From JAABQT01 sp035459025 (GTDB lineage Bacteria; Pseudomonadota; Gammaproteobacteria; Burkholderiales; SG8-39): a stretch of DNA of 30,179 nt. The notes beneath the pieces are model-generated. The model did not search any database and was not told the origin of the DNA. It saw only the letters and a program-made list of their open reading frames with translations. Positions 1 to 7,906 of the stretch are shown piece after piece; within the stretch, counting starts at the first letter, position 1, and each line of letters begins with the position of its first letter. Both the position numbers and the translations under genes were made by a program. Where the stretch lies: positions 1-30,179 of the forward strand of contig DATHYT010000037.1 of NCBI GenBank assembly GCA_035459025.1, written 5' to 3'.

Positions 1-232
1 GCTCGAGCAACGCCTCGAGCGCGGTGCGCGCCGCCACGGCGTCCGTGACGTCGAAGGCGAGCGCCTCGGCGCTGCCGCCCGTGGCGGCGATTTGCGCGAC
101 GAGCGCGTGGGCGGCCTCGAGGTTGCGGTGCGCGTGCACGATGACGTGGCGGCCTTCGGCTGCGAGGCGCCGGCAGATCGCGGCGCCGATGCCGCCGCTG
201 CCCCCGGTGACCAGGGCGCGAATGGGGCTCAC
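1..232 (-). CDS. apeQ: 3-oxoacyl-ACP reductase (FabG/ApeQ-like), 3' part cut by window edge
   Basis: Only the first 77 codons are present. The N-terminus is a short-chain dehydrogenase Rossmann fold: a beta strand leads into TGGSGGIG at residues 9-16, the NADP(H)-binding glycine motif of FabG-type ketoreductases. The active-site Ser, Tyr and Lys lie outside the window. In aryl polyene pathways this enzyme (ApeQ) reduces each 3-ketoacyl-ACP to the 3-hydroxy form before dehydration. The GTG start at 232 forms a GTGA overlap with the stop of the upstream dehydratase gene, so translation is probably coupled. The order ketosynthase, (chain-length factor), dehydratase, reductase matches apeO-P-Q. 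The fold is certain; assignment to the polyene pathway rests on position. Confidence 0.88.
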   Translation of the reverse strand, partial: MSPIRALVTGGSGGIGAAICRRLAAEGRHVIVHAHRNLEAAHALVAQIAATGGSAEALAFDVTDAVAARTALEALLE

Positions 233-660
233 GGCGCCGCGAGCACCACGGCAGCGCGGCCGCCGAGCAACTCGCCCGCGTCGCAGGCGACGCTGAACGC
301 GTAGAGGATGTGATCACCTTCGCCGCTCAGGCGCTCGGCGCTGACGCGCAGAGGGCCGGCCACGTCGTCGAGGCGCGCGGTGTGCAGCGTCACCGAGCGC
401 ACGCTGGCGAGAAAGCCGCGGGACAGCGGCGCGCCTTGCGCCTCGAGCAGCGCGCCGTGCACCGCCATCGCCTGTGCCCCGTACTCGATGCCGCAGGCGG
501 CGGGCAGCGTGCCCGCCACGCGCAGCGGGTTCGCCGGATCGCGGTGGCTCGAGGTGGCGCAGACGATGCGCTGCGCGTCCCACTCGAGCACTTCCTGCAG
601 CAGGCACATGGCGCCCTGGTGCGGGATGTGCGCCGCGATCCAGTCGTGGCCTACGCGCAC
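229..660 (-). CDS. apeP: ApeP-type 3-hydroxyacyl-ACP dehydratase
   Basis: A 143-residue hotdog-fold dehydratase. Near the N-terminus is the family signature HIPHQGAM (residues 11-18). A second conserved block, CGIEYGAQAMAVHG (56-69), resembles ApeP-family proteins of aryl polyene clusters. ApeP dehydrates the 3-hydroxyacyl-ACP intermediate to extend the conjugated chain, working with ApeI. The start is placed at GTG 660 because GAGGTGG lies just upstream and the open frame further upstream only shadows the previous gene. The GTG lies 10 bases inside the end of the chain-length-factor-like gene. The stop overlaps the GTG of the ketoreductase. Confidence is high for the family and good for the start. 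Confidence 0.9.
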   Translation of the reverse strand: MRVGHDWIAAHIPHQGAMCLLQEVLEWDAQRIVCATSSHRDPANPLRVAGTLPAACGIEYGAQAMAVHGALLEAQGAPLSRGFLASVRSVTLHTARLDDVAGPLRVSAERLSGEGDHILYAFSVACDAGELLGGRAAVVLAAP

Positions 661-1445
661 GGCGCCACCTCGAGTGCGAGGTGTGGACCGCCGAGGTACT
701 CGATCCGCGCTATTCCGCGCTCGCGCCGCGCGAGTAGGCCGAGCAGCGGCAGGCTGCGCGCGGTGGGCACGGCGCGGCGCAAGGCTTCGAGGCCGGCGTC
801 GGCGAGCTCGTCGGGCGCACGGTCGGTCAGCGTCAGCTCCAGCTGTGCCAGCGCGCCCGCGCCGGCCCGCGGGGCGAGCAGCAGCGCCACGCCGAAAGCG
901 TCGCGGACCGGCCGCTTGGCGAGCAGCGGCTCGGGGTAGGGCGCGTCGTAGGCGACCAGCAGGACCGGGCGGACGTGCGCGCGCAGGAAGGCGAGCGCCT
1001 CCAGCAGTCCGGCGCCGAAGCTCGCGTCGTAACCGCACAGGCTGGTCGAGGGCGCCATGCAGCGCGTCGCGATGCTCCAGTAGCCCGAGGGCGCGTTGTG
1101 CACCGAGTTGTGGAAGCGCGTCGGCGAGATCAGGCGCTCGGCGCCCGCGAGCTGCTCGCAGATGGCGTGGCAGGTGTCGCCGTCCGCGGAGGAAGACGCA
1201 AACACGGTGTCGATGCGAGCCGCGTCGTACCCGTCCAGCGCGGCGGCGCCCACGGCGAGGGCGATCTTCACCGCCAAGCCGCTGCGCCGGCGCTCGTTCG
1301 GCGGCAGCAACGCGGGCGCCGGCACTACGGTGGGGGCACGGGTGTAGGGCCGTTCACCGGCGAGCGCGGCGCTTGCGCCCGCCCAGTCGCTCAGGCCGGG
1401 TCCGAGCAGCGCGACGCGTTCCACGGCGGCGGCGAGTCCGCTCAT
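651..1445 (-). CDS. beta-ketoacyl synthase-like chain-length-factor protein (ApeC-like)
   Basis: A 264-residue protein resembling only the N-terminal half of a ketosynthase. Recognisable blocks are VFASSSADGDTCHAICEQL (about 81-99), FHNSVHNAPSGYWSIATRC (111-129) and LCGYDASFGAGLLEAL (136-151). No HGT-type or GH-type catalytic histidine motif follows, so it lacks a full Cys-His-His triad. Proteins of this type are annotated as beta-ketoacyl synthase chain-length factors; in the Xenorhabdus aryl polyene system such a protein (ApeC) forms a heterodimer with the catalytic ketosynthase ApeO. Here it directly follows the ApeO-type gene with an ATGA overlap, which fits an obligate partner. Catalytic inactivity is inferred from the missing histidines. 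Confidence 0.82.
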   Translation of the reverse strand: MSGLAAAVERVALLGPGLSDWAGASAALAGERPYTRAPTVVPAPALLPPNERRRSGLAVKIALAVGAAALDGYDAARIDTVFASSSADGDTCHAICEQLAGAERLISPTRFHNSVHNAPSGYWSIATRCMAPSTSLCGYDASFGAGLLEALAFLRAHVRPVLLVAYDAPYPEPLLAKRPVRDAFGVALLLAPRAGAGALAQLELTLTDRAPDELADAGLEALRRAVPTARSLPLLGLLARRERGIARIEYLGGPHLALEVAPCA

Positions 1446-2632
1446 GCGCGTCCCAGCACCAGGCTGCAGTTGGTGCCGCCGAAGCCGAACGAGTTGCTAA
1501 GCACGTGCCGGAGCGGCGCCGCGCGGCCCTCAAGCACGTAGTTCGCGCGCAGCGCCGGATCCGGTTCGGTCGTATTCGCGCCCGCGGGAACGAAGCCGTG
1601 GCGCAGGGCGAGCGCCGCGATCACCGCTTCGACGCCACCGGCGGCGCCGAGCGTGTGCCCGGTCGCGCCCTTGGTCGAGCTGCATGCGACCCCGGTGCCG
1701 AGCAGATCGGTGACGGCGCGGTCCTCGGCGGCGTCGTTGCTCGGGGTCGCCGTGCCGTGCAGGTTGACGTAGCCGACGTCGGCGGGCCGGATTCCGGCGG
1801 CGCCGAGCGCCGCTTCCATGGCGAGGCGCGCGCCCAGGCCCTCGGGGTGCGGCGAGGACATGTGGTGCGCGTCGCTCGATTCGCCGACGCCGTACAGCAC
1901 GATGGCATCCGGCGCGCGCGCTGCCGGCAGCGGCTCCACCAGGGCAAACGCCGCCGCCTCGCCGATCGACAGGCCGCTGCGGTCCCGGTCCCAGGGGCGG
2001 CACGGCTCGCGCGCGAGGAGCTCGAGCGAGTTGAAGCCGTACAACGTGGTGAGGCACAGGCTGTCGACGCCGCCGACCACCGCGGCGTCGATCAGGCCCG
2101 CCTCGATCATGCGCGCCGCCGTACCGAATACCTTGGCGCTCGAGGAGCAGGCGGTGGACACGGTCCACGCCGGCCCGGCGAGCCCGAGCCGGGCGCGCAC
2201 GAATCCCGTGACCGAGTAGGTGTTGTGGGTGTGCGCGTAGTCGAAATCCGGCGGCAGCGCGCCGGTTGCGGGATCGCGGCGGCGGTAGGCGAGCTCGGTC
2301 TGCAGGATGCCCGAGGTGCTGGTGCCGAGGAACACGCCGATGCGGGCCGCGCCCAGCCGCCCCGCGGCCGCGCCGACCGCGTCGGCAAATCCGTCCTGCG
2401 CGAGGCCGAGCTCGGCCAAACGGTTGTTGCGGCAGTCCCAGGCGGCGAGCGCGGGTGCAAGCCGCACTGCGTCCACGCCCCCAACCTCGCCGATGCAGGT
2501 GTCGAGGTCCGCGCTCTCGAAGGGGCGGCGCGCCAGGCCGCTCGCACGGCCCTGCAGGGCGCGCAGCGTCGGCGCCAGGCCCCGGCCCAGGCAGGTGGTG
2601 AGGGTGAAGCTCGTGAGTTGCAGCGGGTGCAC
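1442..2632 (-). CDS. apeO: ApeO-type beta-ketoacyl-ACP synthase (catalytic ketosynthase)
   Basis: A 396-residue thiolase-fold ketosynthase with a complete catalytic triad: Cys162 in STACSSSAKVF, His292 in NLHGTATPSND and His326 in KGATGHTLGAAGG. The C-terminus carries the usual NSFGFGGTN loop. It catalyses decarboxylative Claisen condensation of malonyl-ACP with the growing polyenoyl chain. The HTHNTYSVTGFVRARLGL block (about 134-151) and the adjacent chain-length-factor gene point to the ApeO branch rather than FabF or FabB of primary metabolism. The start is GTG 2632, six bases after the methyltransferase stop. No clear Shine-Dalgarno is visible, but the N-terminus aligns with the first strand of the fold. 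The stop overlaps the next gene as ATGA. Confidence 0.92.
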   Translation of the reverse strand: MHPLQLTSFTLTTCLGRGLAPTLRALQGRASGLARRPFESADLDTCIGEVGGVDAVRLAPALAAWDCRNNRLAELGLAQDGFADAVGAAAGRLGAARIGVFLGTSTSGILQTELAYRRRDPATGALPPDFDYAHTHNTYSVTGFVRARLGLAGPAWTVSTACSSSAKVFGTAARMIEAGLIDAAVVGGVDSLCLTTLYGFNSLELLAREPCRPWDRDRSGLSIGEAAAFALVEPLPAARAPDAIVLYGVGESSDAHHMSSPHPEGLGARLAMEAALGAAGIRPADVGYVNLHGTATPSNDAAEDRAVTDLLGTGVACSSTKGATGHTLGAAGGVEAVIAALALRHGFVPAGANTTEPDPALRANYVLEGRAAPLRHVLSNSFGFGGTNCSLVLGRA

Positions 2633-2638
2633 GTCGCG

Positions 2639-3319
2639 TCAGTGGGATTGCGGCAGGCGCGCCGAGAGCAGCACGTTGGCGAACGGCGTACCGCGGCTCA
2701 TCGGCTCGGCGTGCACGGCGAAGCCGAGCGCTTCCAGCGCCGAGCGCCATTGTGCCACGCTGCGGCAGTGGAATCGCGTGGCGCCGTGGCCGCGCACGAA
2801 GGCCACGGTCCAGTCGACCCAGTTGCTGAGTCGAAACGGCAGGCCGGCAGCCGCGTCGCCCACGCGCAGCAGCAGCACGCCGCCCGCCGGCAGCGCCGCG
2901 CGCACGCGGCCGAGCACCGCGTCCTGCTCGGCGAGGCTCATGTAATGCAGCACGTCGAGGATCACGACCGCGTCGGCGGCGCCGAACTCGGCGCTGCGGA
3001 TGTCCCCTTGCCGCACGCCGCACTGCGCGCCCAGGGCGCGATGCGCGCGCGCTACGTCGCGCGCCATCAGCTCGATGCCGCGATAGCCGGCGAGGCGCGG
3101 CGTGCCCGCGGCGGCGAGCAGCGCCGCGAGCAGGCCCTGGCCGCAGCCCAGGTCGAGCAGGCGCGCGTTCTCCGGGATCAGGCGCGCCTGCAGAAGGTAC
3201 GGGAACACCGGGTCGGCCCCAAGCTTGCCGCGCGCGAAGTGCCAGGCGAAGCGCCCGGCGGCGCGGTACGGCGCGCTCGCCGCCTCGACCAGGCGGGCGT
3301 AGTGCGCGTCGCCGCTCAA
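2639..3319 (-). CDS. class I SAM-dependent methyltransferase in the polyene operon
   Basis: A 226-residue Rossmann-fold methyltransferase. Motif I is LLDLGCGQG (about 54-62). A post-motif-II strand AVVILDVLHYMS and a motif III-like LPAGGVLLLRVGD follow. The C-terminal third is rich in Trp and Phe, which may form the acceptor pocket. Methyltransferases occur in many aryl polyene clusters and could modify the aryl head, but no substrate can be read from the sequence. The start is placed at TTG 3319, which forms TTGA with the deacetylase stop. No ATG or GTG lies in frame nearby and the conserved region begins shortly after. Family certain, start probable, substrate unknown. Confidence 0.82.
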   Translation of the reverse strand: MSGDAHYARLVEAASAPYRAAGRFAWHFARGKLGADPVFPYLLQARLIPENARLLDLGCGQGLLAALLAAAGTPRLAGYRGIELMARDVARAHRALGAQCGVRQGDIRSAEFGAADAVVILDVLHYMSLAEQDAVLGRVRAALPAGGVLLLRVGDAAAGLPFRLSNWVDWTVAFVRGHGATRFHCRSVAQWRSALEALGFAVHAEPMSRGTPFANVLLSARLPQSH

Positions 3320-4131
3320 TCGAGCGCCGCGCGCAGCGTGACCGGCCGCAGTTGGGCCGCGGCCAGTACGTCGAGCAGCCGCGGCAGCACCTCGAGCAGC
3401 ACCGGCGCGCCGGCTGCGTCGCGCACCGCGTGGCCGTCGTGCAGCAGCAGGATGTCGCCGGGCGCAAGGCCGCGCGCGAGCCGTGCGAGGACGTCCGCGG
3501 CGTCGGCGTTGCGGGTGTCGTAGCCGCGGCGCGTCCAGCTCACCAGCTGCAGGCCGAGACGCGTGAGCGCGAGATCGAGGAACGGATTGCGCAGGCCGGC
3601 CGGCGCGCGAAAGAAGCACGGCGCGCTGCCGGCAAGCGCCGCGAGCGTGTTCTGCGCGCTGCCGATCTCCTCGACGTAGCGGCGCGGCCCGAGCAGGGCG
3701 AAGTCGTGGCGGTGGCGCAGCGAGTGGTTTTCCACCGCGTGGCCCGCCGCGGCGATCGAGCGCACCAGTTCGGGATGGCGCGCGGCACGCTCGCCGATGC
3801 AGAAGAACGTCGCCCGGGCGCCGCGCTCGGCGAGCAGCGCCAGCACGCGCGGCGTAACGTCCGGATCGGGGCCATCGTCGAGCGAAAGCGCGACCTCGCG
3901 ACGCGCCGCGGCGCGCTCCGGCAGGCGCGTCCAGTTTGGTCCGAGCAGCCGGCTGCGCGGCAGCAGCCCGCCGGCGAGGATCGCCGCCTGGTTGGCGGCG
4001 ACCGCGCCGAGCGCCCAAGGCCAGAGCTCGGGGCCGATGGCGACGCCGGCCAGCGCCGCGGCGTGCAGGGCGGCCGAGCCGCGCAGAAAGCGCGTCGGGC
4101 GCCAGGGCGCGGCGGCGTTCGACAAGGTCAT
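3316..4131 (-). CDS. membrane-anchored polysaccharide deacetylase (NodB/CE4 fold)
   Basis: A 271-residue CE4-type protein. After a hydrophobic N-terminal segment (about 20-56, one or two membrane helices) comes the NodB core: SLDDGPDP with Asp85/Asp86, NHSLRH with His136 and His140 as metal ligands, FFRAPAG with Arg175, and LLLHDG with His231. All classical catalytic motifs are intact, so a metal-dependent de-N-acetylase or deacetylase is expected, acting at the membrane or periplasm. It sits between the MMPL exporter and the methyltransferase and overlaps the latter by four bases. Its substrate could be a sugar or amide on the polyene head or tail, which is inference. Start ATG 4131 is preferred; ATG 4149 is possible and would overlap mmpL by 11 bases. 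Confidence 0.85.
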   Translation of the reverse strand: MTLSNAAAPWRPTRFLRGSAALHAAALAGVAIGPELWPWALGAVAANQAAILAGGLLPRSRLLGPNWTRLPERAAARREVALSLDDGPDPDVTPRVLALLAERGARATFFCIGERAARHPELVRSIAAAGHAVENHSLRHRHDFALLGPRRYVEEIGSAQNTLAALAGSAPCFFRAPAGLRNPFLDLALTRLGLQLVSWTRRGYDTRNADAADVLARLARGLAPGDILLLHDGHAVRDAAGAPVLLEVLPRLLDVLAAAQLRPVTLRAALD

Positions 4132-4132
4132 G

Positions 4133-4147
4133 GCGCGATTATCGCGC
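4133..4147. repeat. 15-base palindrome at the exporter/deacetylase junction
   Basis: GCGCGATTATCGCGC is a perfect inverted repeat with 7-base arms around one central base. It contains the TAA stop of the MMPL gene and lies directly upstream of the deacetylase ATG at 4131. It could form a small hairpin in the mRNA or be chance in GC-rich DNA. There is no T-run, so it does not look like an intrinsic terminator. Confidence 0.4.
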
Positions 4148-6487
4148 ATCGCCGTGCGCGCCCGAGAGCAACGCCGCGAAGGCGAGCGCGAGCAGCGTGC
4201 CGAGCGCGACGGTCGCGCCGATGGCGCGCAGCACCGGCACGCTCGAGGTGGCGAGTACGCCAAAGCCGATCACCGTGGTGGCATTGGCCAGCACGATCGA
4301 AGCCAGCACCCGCGGCGCAGGCGCGCCGCCGGCGCGCTCGAAGAACAGCGCGTAGTTCGAGCCCACCGCCACGACCAGCAGGAAGCCCACCAGGTGCAGC
4401 AGGTTCAGCGTCTGGCCGGCGGCGGCGAGCGCCGCGGCCGCGACCAGCACCGCGGCGCCGAGCGGTGCCGCCACGCGACCGACGCGCGCCGCCGAGCGCA
4501 GCGCGAGCATGAGCAGCAGCAGAACGGCGCCGATGCCGGCGGCGGCGAGCGCAATGGCCTCGTTCAGGTAGCCGGCATAGAGCGCATTGGCCTCGGCCTT
4601 GAGGTCGATGAACAGCGCACCGCTGCCCAGGAGCGCCTCGCGCACCTGGGCGGCGTCGATGCGGAGCGCCGACGGGCCCGAGGCGGGCGCGCGCAGCGGC
4701 ACGAGCGCATGCCAGCCGTCGGCGCGCCGCTGCAGCAGGGCATCGAGCGCCAGGCCGAGCGCGCTGCCTTCGAGGTCGGCGCGCCGCAGGCGCGCGCCGG
4801 TGCGCACCTTGGCCGTATCGGCGATAAAGCCTTCGAGCCGCGCTGCGCGCAGGGGCTGGCCGCGAAGCGCGCGGACCAGGCGCTCGCGCAGTTCGCCCGG
4901 CGCAGGCAGGCTGGCGGCGCGCGCCGCCTGGGTCGCGTCGCTCGGCAGGTAGCGCGCCGGGCTGTCATAGCCTGCGATCGCCCCTTGGGCCACAAGTGGC
5001 GCAAGCGCTGCGCCCACGCGCTCAGCCGCGCGCAGCGCCGCCTGCTCGTCCTCGCCCCGCGCGACGACCAGGTAGCGCGCGTCGGCGGCGCCAAGGTCGG
5101 CCCGTAGGCGCCCGTCAAAGGCCTGGTCCTCCTCGCTGATGGTGCTCAGCGCGGACAGGTCTGTGGCCCAGAGCGCGCCGCGCTGCACGAACAGGGTAGC
5201 GGCCGCGGCAACGCAGAGCACCGCCACCAGCCAGCGCCGCCGCGCGGCGGCGGCGCGCCAGCCCGCAAGGCGCGTGCCGTAGACCGTCAGGTCGCGCACG
5301 CGGAAATCCGCCGGCAGGACCTGCGGCAGCACATAGCGCGTGAACAGCGCTGCCGCCGCCAACCCGCAGACCGAGTACAGGCCGAGCTGCGCCAGCCCGG
5401 GAAAGTCCGAGGCGAGCAGCGCGGTGAAGCCGATCATCGAGGTGAGCACGCCGAGGCGGATGGTGGGCCAGAACTGCGCCAGCCAGGCCTCGCGGCCGCC
5501 CGGCGCCGTGCTCGACTGCACGAACAGGTAGATGGCGTAGTCCACGGCCTCACCGATCAGCGTGGCGCCGAAGCCGAGCGTGATGCCATGCACCACGCCG
5601 AAGCCGGCTGCCACGGCCGCGACGCCGACCAGCGCGCCGGTGAGCACCGGCGCGAGCCCGAGAACGAGCGCGCGCGGCGAGCGGTAGGCGAAGAGCAGCA
5701 GCGCGGCGATCAACACGATGCCGAGGGCCGCCACGCGCGCGACCTCGCGCTTGATGAGCGCGCGCGACTCCACCGCGAACACGCCGGCGCCGGTCAGTCG
5801 CAGCCGCGCCTGCGGCGCGTCGAGGCGGGCGGCAGCGACAGCGAACGCCGCCTGCGCTGCCTGCATCGCGTCGGCCTGCGCGTCGGTGTCGGACCCGGCG
5901 GCGGCGGTGCGCGCGAGCAGCAGCGCGCGCTCGCCGTCGCGCGAGGCCCCTACGCCGCCGGCGAGCGCGGGGCGCGGCCCTTCGGCGAGCTGCGCCGCGG
6001 CAAGGCGCGCCATCTCGCCCGTCGGATCGCGGGCGAGCAGCGCCTGCGCCAGCGCGCCGGCGGAGGACGCCACCAGGTCGAGCGTGTCGCCGATCGCCTC
6101 GCGCAATCCCGCCGCGCTGAAGCGCTCCGGCGTCACCGCCGGGCTCAGCAGGTAACGGTGCTCGAAGAGGATCGTCCTCTCGCGCTCGCTGCCCTGCATC
6201 GCGCCGTTGCCGACGTAGGCGAAGCGCGCGTCGGCGCGCAGGCGCTCGGCAAGCTCGCGCGAAAGCCGGGCGCGCGCGGCGCTGTCGGCGCCCTCGATCG
6301 CCATCAGCATCACGCGGCCCACGGCGCCCTCGCGCAGCTGGTCGACGAGCAGCTGCTGCGCCGGCGTGGGCGCGCGCGGCAGGAACGCGGACAGGTCGGC
6401 GGTATAGCGCGCGGTCGCGGCGAGCGCGCCGGCGACGGCCAGCCCGGCCAGCCACGCGGCGAGCGGCCCAGCCTGGCGCAGCCTCAT
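4139..6487 (-). CDS. MMPL/RND-family lipid exporter
   Basis: A 782-residue inner-membrane protein with the duplicated MMPL layout. An N-terminal helix (about 7-24) is followed by a large periplasmic domain to about residue 250. A cluster of helices spans about 253-395, then comes a second helix (about 420-435), a second periplasmic domain, and a final helix cluster (about 630-775). Segments such as GFGATLIGEAVDYAIYLFVQ and the matching VVAVGSNYALFFERAGG near the C-terminus are the paired charged membrane motifs of this family. In aryl polyene clusters this protein is thought to move the polyene lipid across the inner membrane with the LolA-like carrier. It overlaps the LolA-like gene as ATGA. 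Length and topology are normal. Confidence 0.92.
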   Translation of the reverse strand: MRLRQAGPLAAWLAGLAVAGALAATARYTADLSAFLPRAPTPAQQLLVDQLREGAVGRVMLMAIEGADSAARARLSRELAERLRADARFAYVGNGAMQGSERERTILFEHRYLLSPAVTPERFSAAGLREAIGDTLDLVASSAGALAQALLARDPTGEMARLAAAQLAEGPRPALAGGVGASRDGERALLLARTAAAGSDTDAQADAMQAAQAAFAVAAARLDAPQARLRLTGAGVFAVESRALIKREVARVAALGIVLIAALLLFAYRSPRALVLGLAPVLTGALVGVAAVAAGFGVVHGITLGFGATLIGEAVDYAIYLFVQSSTAPGGREAWLAQFWPTIRLGVLTSMIGFTALLASDFPGLAQLGLYSVCGLAAAALFTRYVLPQVLPADFRVRDLTVYGTRLAGWRAAAARRRWLVAVLCVAAAATLFVQRGALWATDLSALSTISEEDQAFDGRLRADLGAADARYLVVARGEDEQAALRAAERVGAALAPLVAQGAIAGYDSPARYLPSDATQAARAASLPAPGELRERLVRALRGQPLRAARLEGFIADTAKVRTGARLRRADLEGSALGLALDALLQRRADGWHALVPLRAPASGPSALRIDAAQVREALLGSGALFIDLKAEANALYAGYLNEAIALAAAGIGAVLLLLMLALRSAARVGRVAAPLGAAVLVAAAALAAAGQTLNLLHLVGFLLVVAVGSNYALFFERAGGAPAPRVLASIVLANATTVIGFGVLATSSVPVLRAIGATVALGTLLALAFAALLSGAHGDAR

Positions 6488-7053
6488 GGCGCGCCCAGCC
6501 GCTGCACGCTCATCAGCGTGCTGTCGCCGTTCGCCTGCGCGATCTCGATCACGGTCACCTCCGCCCCCTGTCCGGCGATGCGGATGCGCGCCACCAGGTT
6601 CGCCATGCCGGTGTCGCGCGGCGTGAGCGTGAGCGCCCAGGAGCGCTCGCTGCCCTCGAGGCGCACGGCGTAGATGCGCTCCAGGGCCTCGCGGTCGCCA
6701 GCGAGGGTGGCGCGGATGCTCTCAACGAAGGCACCTGCCTCGGGGTGGCTGCGCAGATCGAGCTGCAGCCGGCGCTCGCCGCGCTCCAGCGTCAGCGTGT
6801 CGCCGTGGAGCCGCAGTACCTCGGGGCGAGGCCGCAGCGTGCGCTTTTCCAGCCGGTCGGGCGCTTCAAAACGCAGCTCGCCCGAGCTGACGAGCGGCTG
6901 CTCGAGCACGCGCACCGTCTTTTTCTCGACGAAGCTCGCGCGCGCCTGCGCTCTCTGCGCGAAGCCCTGCAGCAGCTGCTCCAGCGTCCAAACGGGCGCC
7001 GGCCAAACGCCAGGCGTCGCCAACAGCAGCAGCGCGAAAAGGCTAAGCCGCAT
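6484..7053 (-). CDS. LolA-like outer-membrane lipid/lipoprotein carrier
   Basis: A 189-residue secreted protein. Residues 1 to about 19 form a classical signal peptide (MRLSLFALLLLATPGVWPAP). The mature part has the LolA layout: an N-terminal helix (LEQLLQGFAQRAQARASFVE), then beta strands including SSGELRFEAPDRLEKRTL and ending with TVIEIAQANGDSTLMSVQRL. In aryl polyene operons such proteins sit next to the MMPL exporter and probably ferry the polyene lipid through the periplasm. Start ATG 7053 was chosen because it begins the signal peptide; it overlaps the acyltransferase stop by 11 bases. Its stop overlaps the MMPL start. A general lipoprotein carrier role (true LolA) is less likely given this context. 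Confidence 0.87.
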   Translation of the reverse strand: MRLSLFALLLLATPGVWPAPVWTLEQLLQGFAQRAQARASFVEKKTVRVLEQPLVSSGELRFEAPDRLEKRTLRPRPEVLRLHGDTLTLERGERRLQLDLRSHPEAGAFVESIRATLAGDREALERIYAVRLEGSERSWALTLTPRDTGMANLVARIRIAGQGAEVTVIEIAQANGDSTLMSVQRLGAP

Positions 7054-7906
7054 CGGCCCAGAAATCGTAGAAATTGAACCAGTTGTACGGCGCAGCGCGG
7101 CAGTGGCGCTCGAGGCAGGCGACGTAGGCGGCGAGCGCCGCCTCGGGCGCCGGGGCGGCAGCGCCGAAGTCCGCCAGCGGCTCGAACTGCAGCACATAGC
7201 GGTTGCCGCCGCGGTACAGGCCGGCCATGAACGTCACCCGGCAGCGCAGCAGCGCCGCCATGCGCATGGGGCCGAGCGGAAAGCGCGCCGGCGCGCCGAG
7301 GAACGGCAGCGTGCACGTGTCGTCGTCGTGCAGCGCGCGGTCGGCGAGCACCCCGGCCATGCCGCCCGCGGCAAGGCAGTCGCGCACGCGCAGCATCGAG
7401 TCCACTTGCCCTAGCGCGATTACATCCTGGCGCGCTGCCGGGCTGAGCGCGGCCAGCGTCGCGTTCAGCATGCGCGCATTGTCCTCGTACATCACCATCG
7501 ACACCTGCAGGCCTTGGCGTTGGCGTCCGGCGGCGCGCAACGCCTCGAAGCTGCCCAGGTGCGCGCCCATCAGCAGCTCGCCCGCGCCGGGCGAGGGCGG
7601 GTCGCGCACCTCGATGTCGAACAGATCGAAGCGCCCGTTCAGCAGGTAGACGCGGTCGAGCACGGTGGCGGCGAAGGCGTAGAAGTGCCGGTACAGCTCG
7701 GCGAGCGTCGCGCGGCGGCCGAGCGAGCGCGACAGGTACGCGCGCGAGGCGCGGCGCGCGCGCGGCACCGCGAGAAGGAAATACGCGCTCACTGGATGCA
7801 GCACGAGGCGCGCGGCGCGCCGGCCCAGGCCGAGCGCAATCCAGCGCATCGCGCGCAGCGCCAGCGGATGGCTGCGCTCGGGCGTGCGGTGCCAGGGTGC
7901 GGTCAC
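7043..7906 (-). CDS. LpxL/HtrB-like lysophospholipid acyltransferase
   Basis: A 287-residue membrane-associated acyltransferase. The catalytic HX4E motif is His116-LGSF-Glu121. Further conserved blocks are GGMAGVLADRAL and LPFLGAPARFPLGPMRMAALL. A basic, hydrophobic N-terminal section probably anchors it to the inner membrane. In aryl polyene clusters an acyltransferase of this type is thought to transfer the ACP-bound polyene onto a lipid or glycerol-type acceptor. Related clusters often encode a glycosyltransferase next to or fused with it; none is seen here. Start GTG 7906 overlaps the ApeI stop as GTGA. The C-terminus ends with an aromatic stretch (PYNWFNFYDFW) typical of the family. Confidence 0.87.
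   Translation of the reverse strand: MTAPWHRTPERSHPLALRAMRWIALGLGRRAARLVLHPVSAYFLLAVPRARRASRAYLSRSLGRRATLAELYRHFYAFAATVLDRVYLLNGRFDLFDIEVRDPPSPGAGELLMGAHLGSFEALRAAGRQRQGLQVSMVMYEDNARMLNATLAALSPAARQDVIALGQVDSMLRVRDCLAAGGMAGVLADRALHDDDTCTLPFLGAPARFPLGPMRMAALLRCRVTFMAGLYRGGNRYVLQFEPLADFGAAAPAPEAALAAYVACLERHCRAAPYNWFNFYDFWADAA

Noticed and set aside
380..3523. Plus-strand open frame of more than 1000 codons opposite the ketosynthase genes
   Set aside because: Composition is Arg/Ala-rich without any domain; the opposite strand holds clear enzymes with catalytic motifs. Long antisense frames are expected in DNA this GC-rich.
3319..4018. Longer methyltransferase beginning far upstream (up to 4018)
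   Set aside because: The added sequence is a shadow of the deacetylase gene and lacks any fold; the methyltransferase homology begins around 3319.
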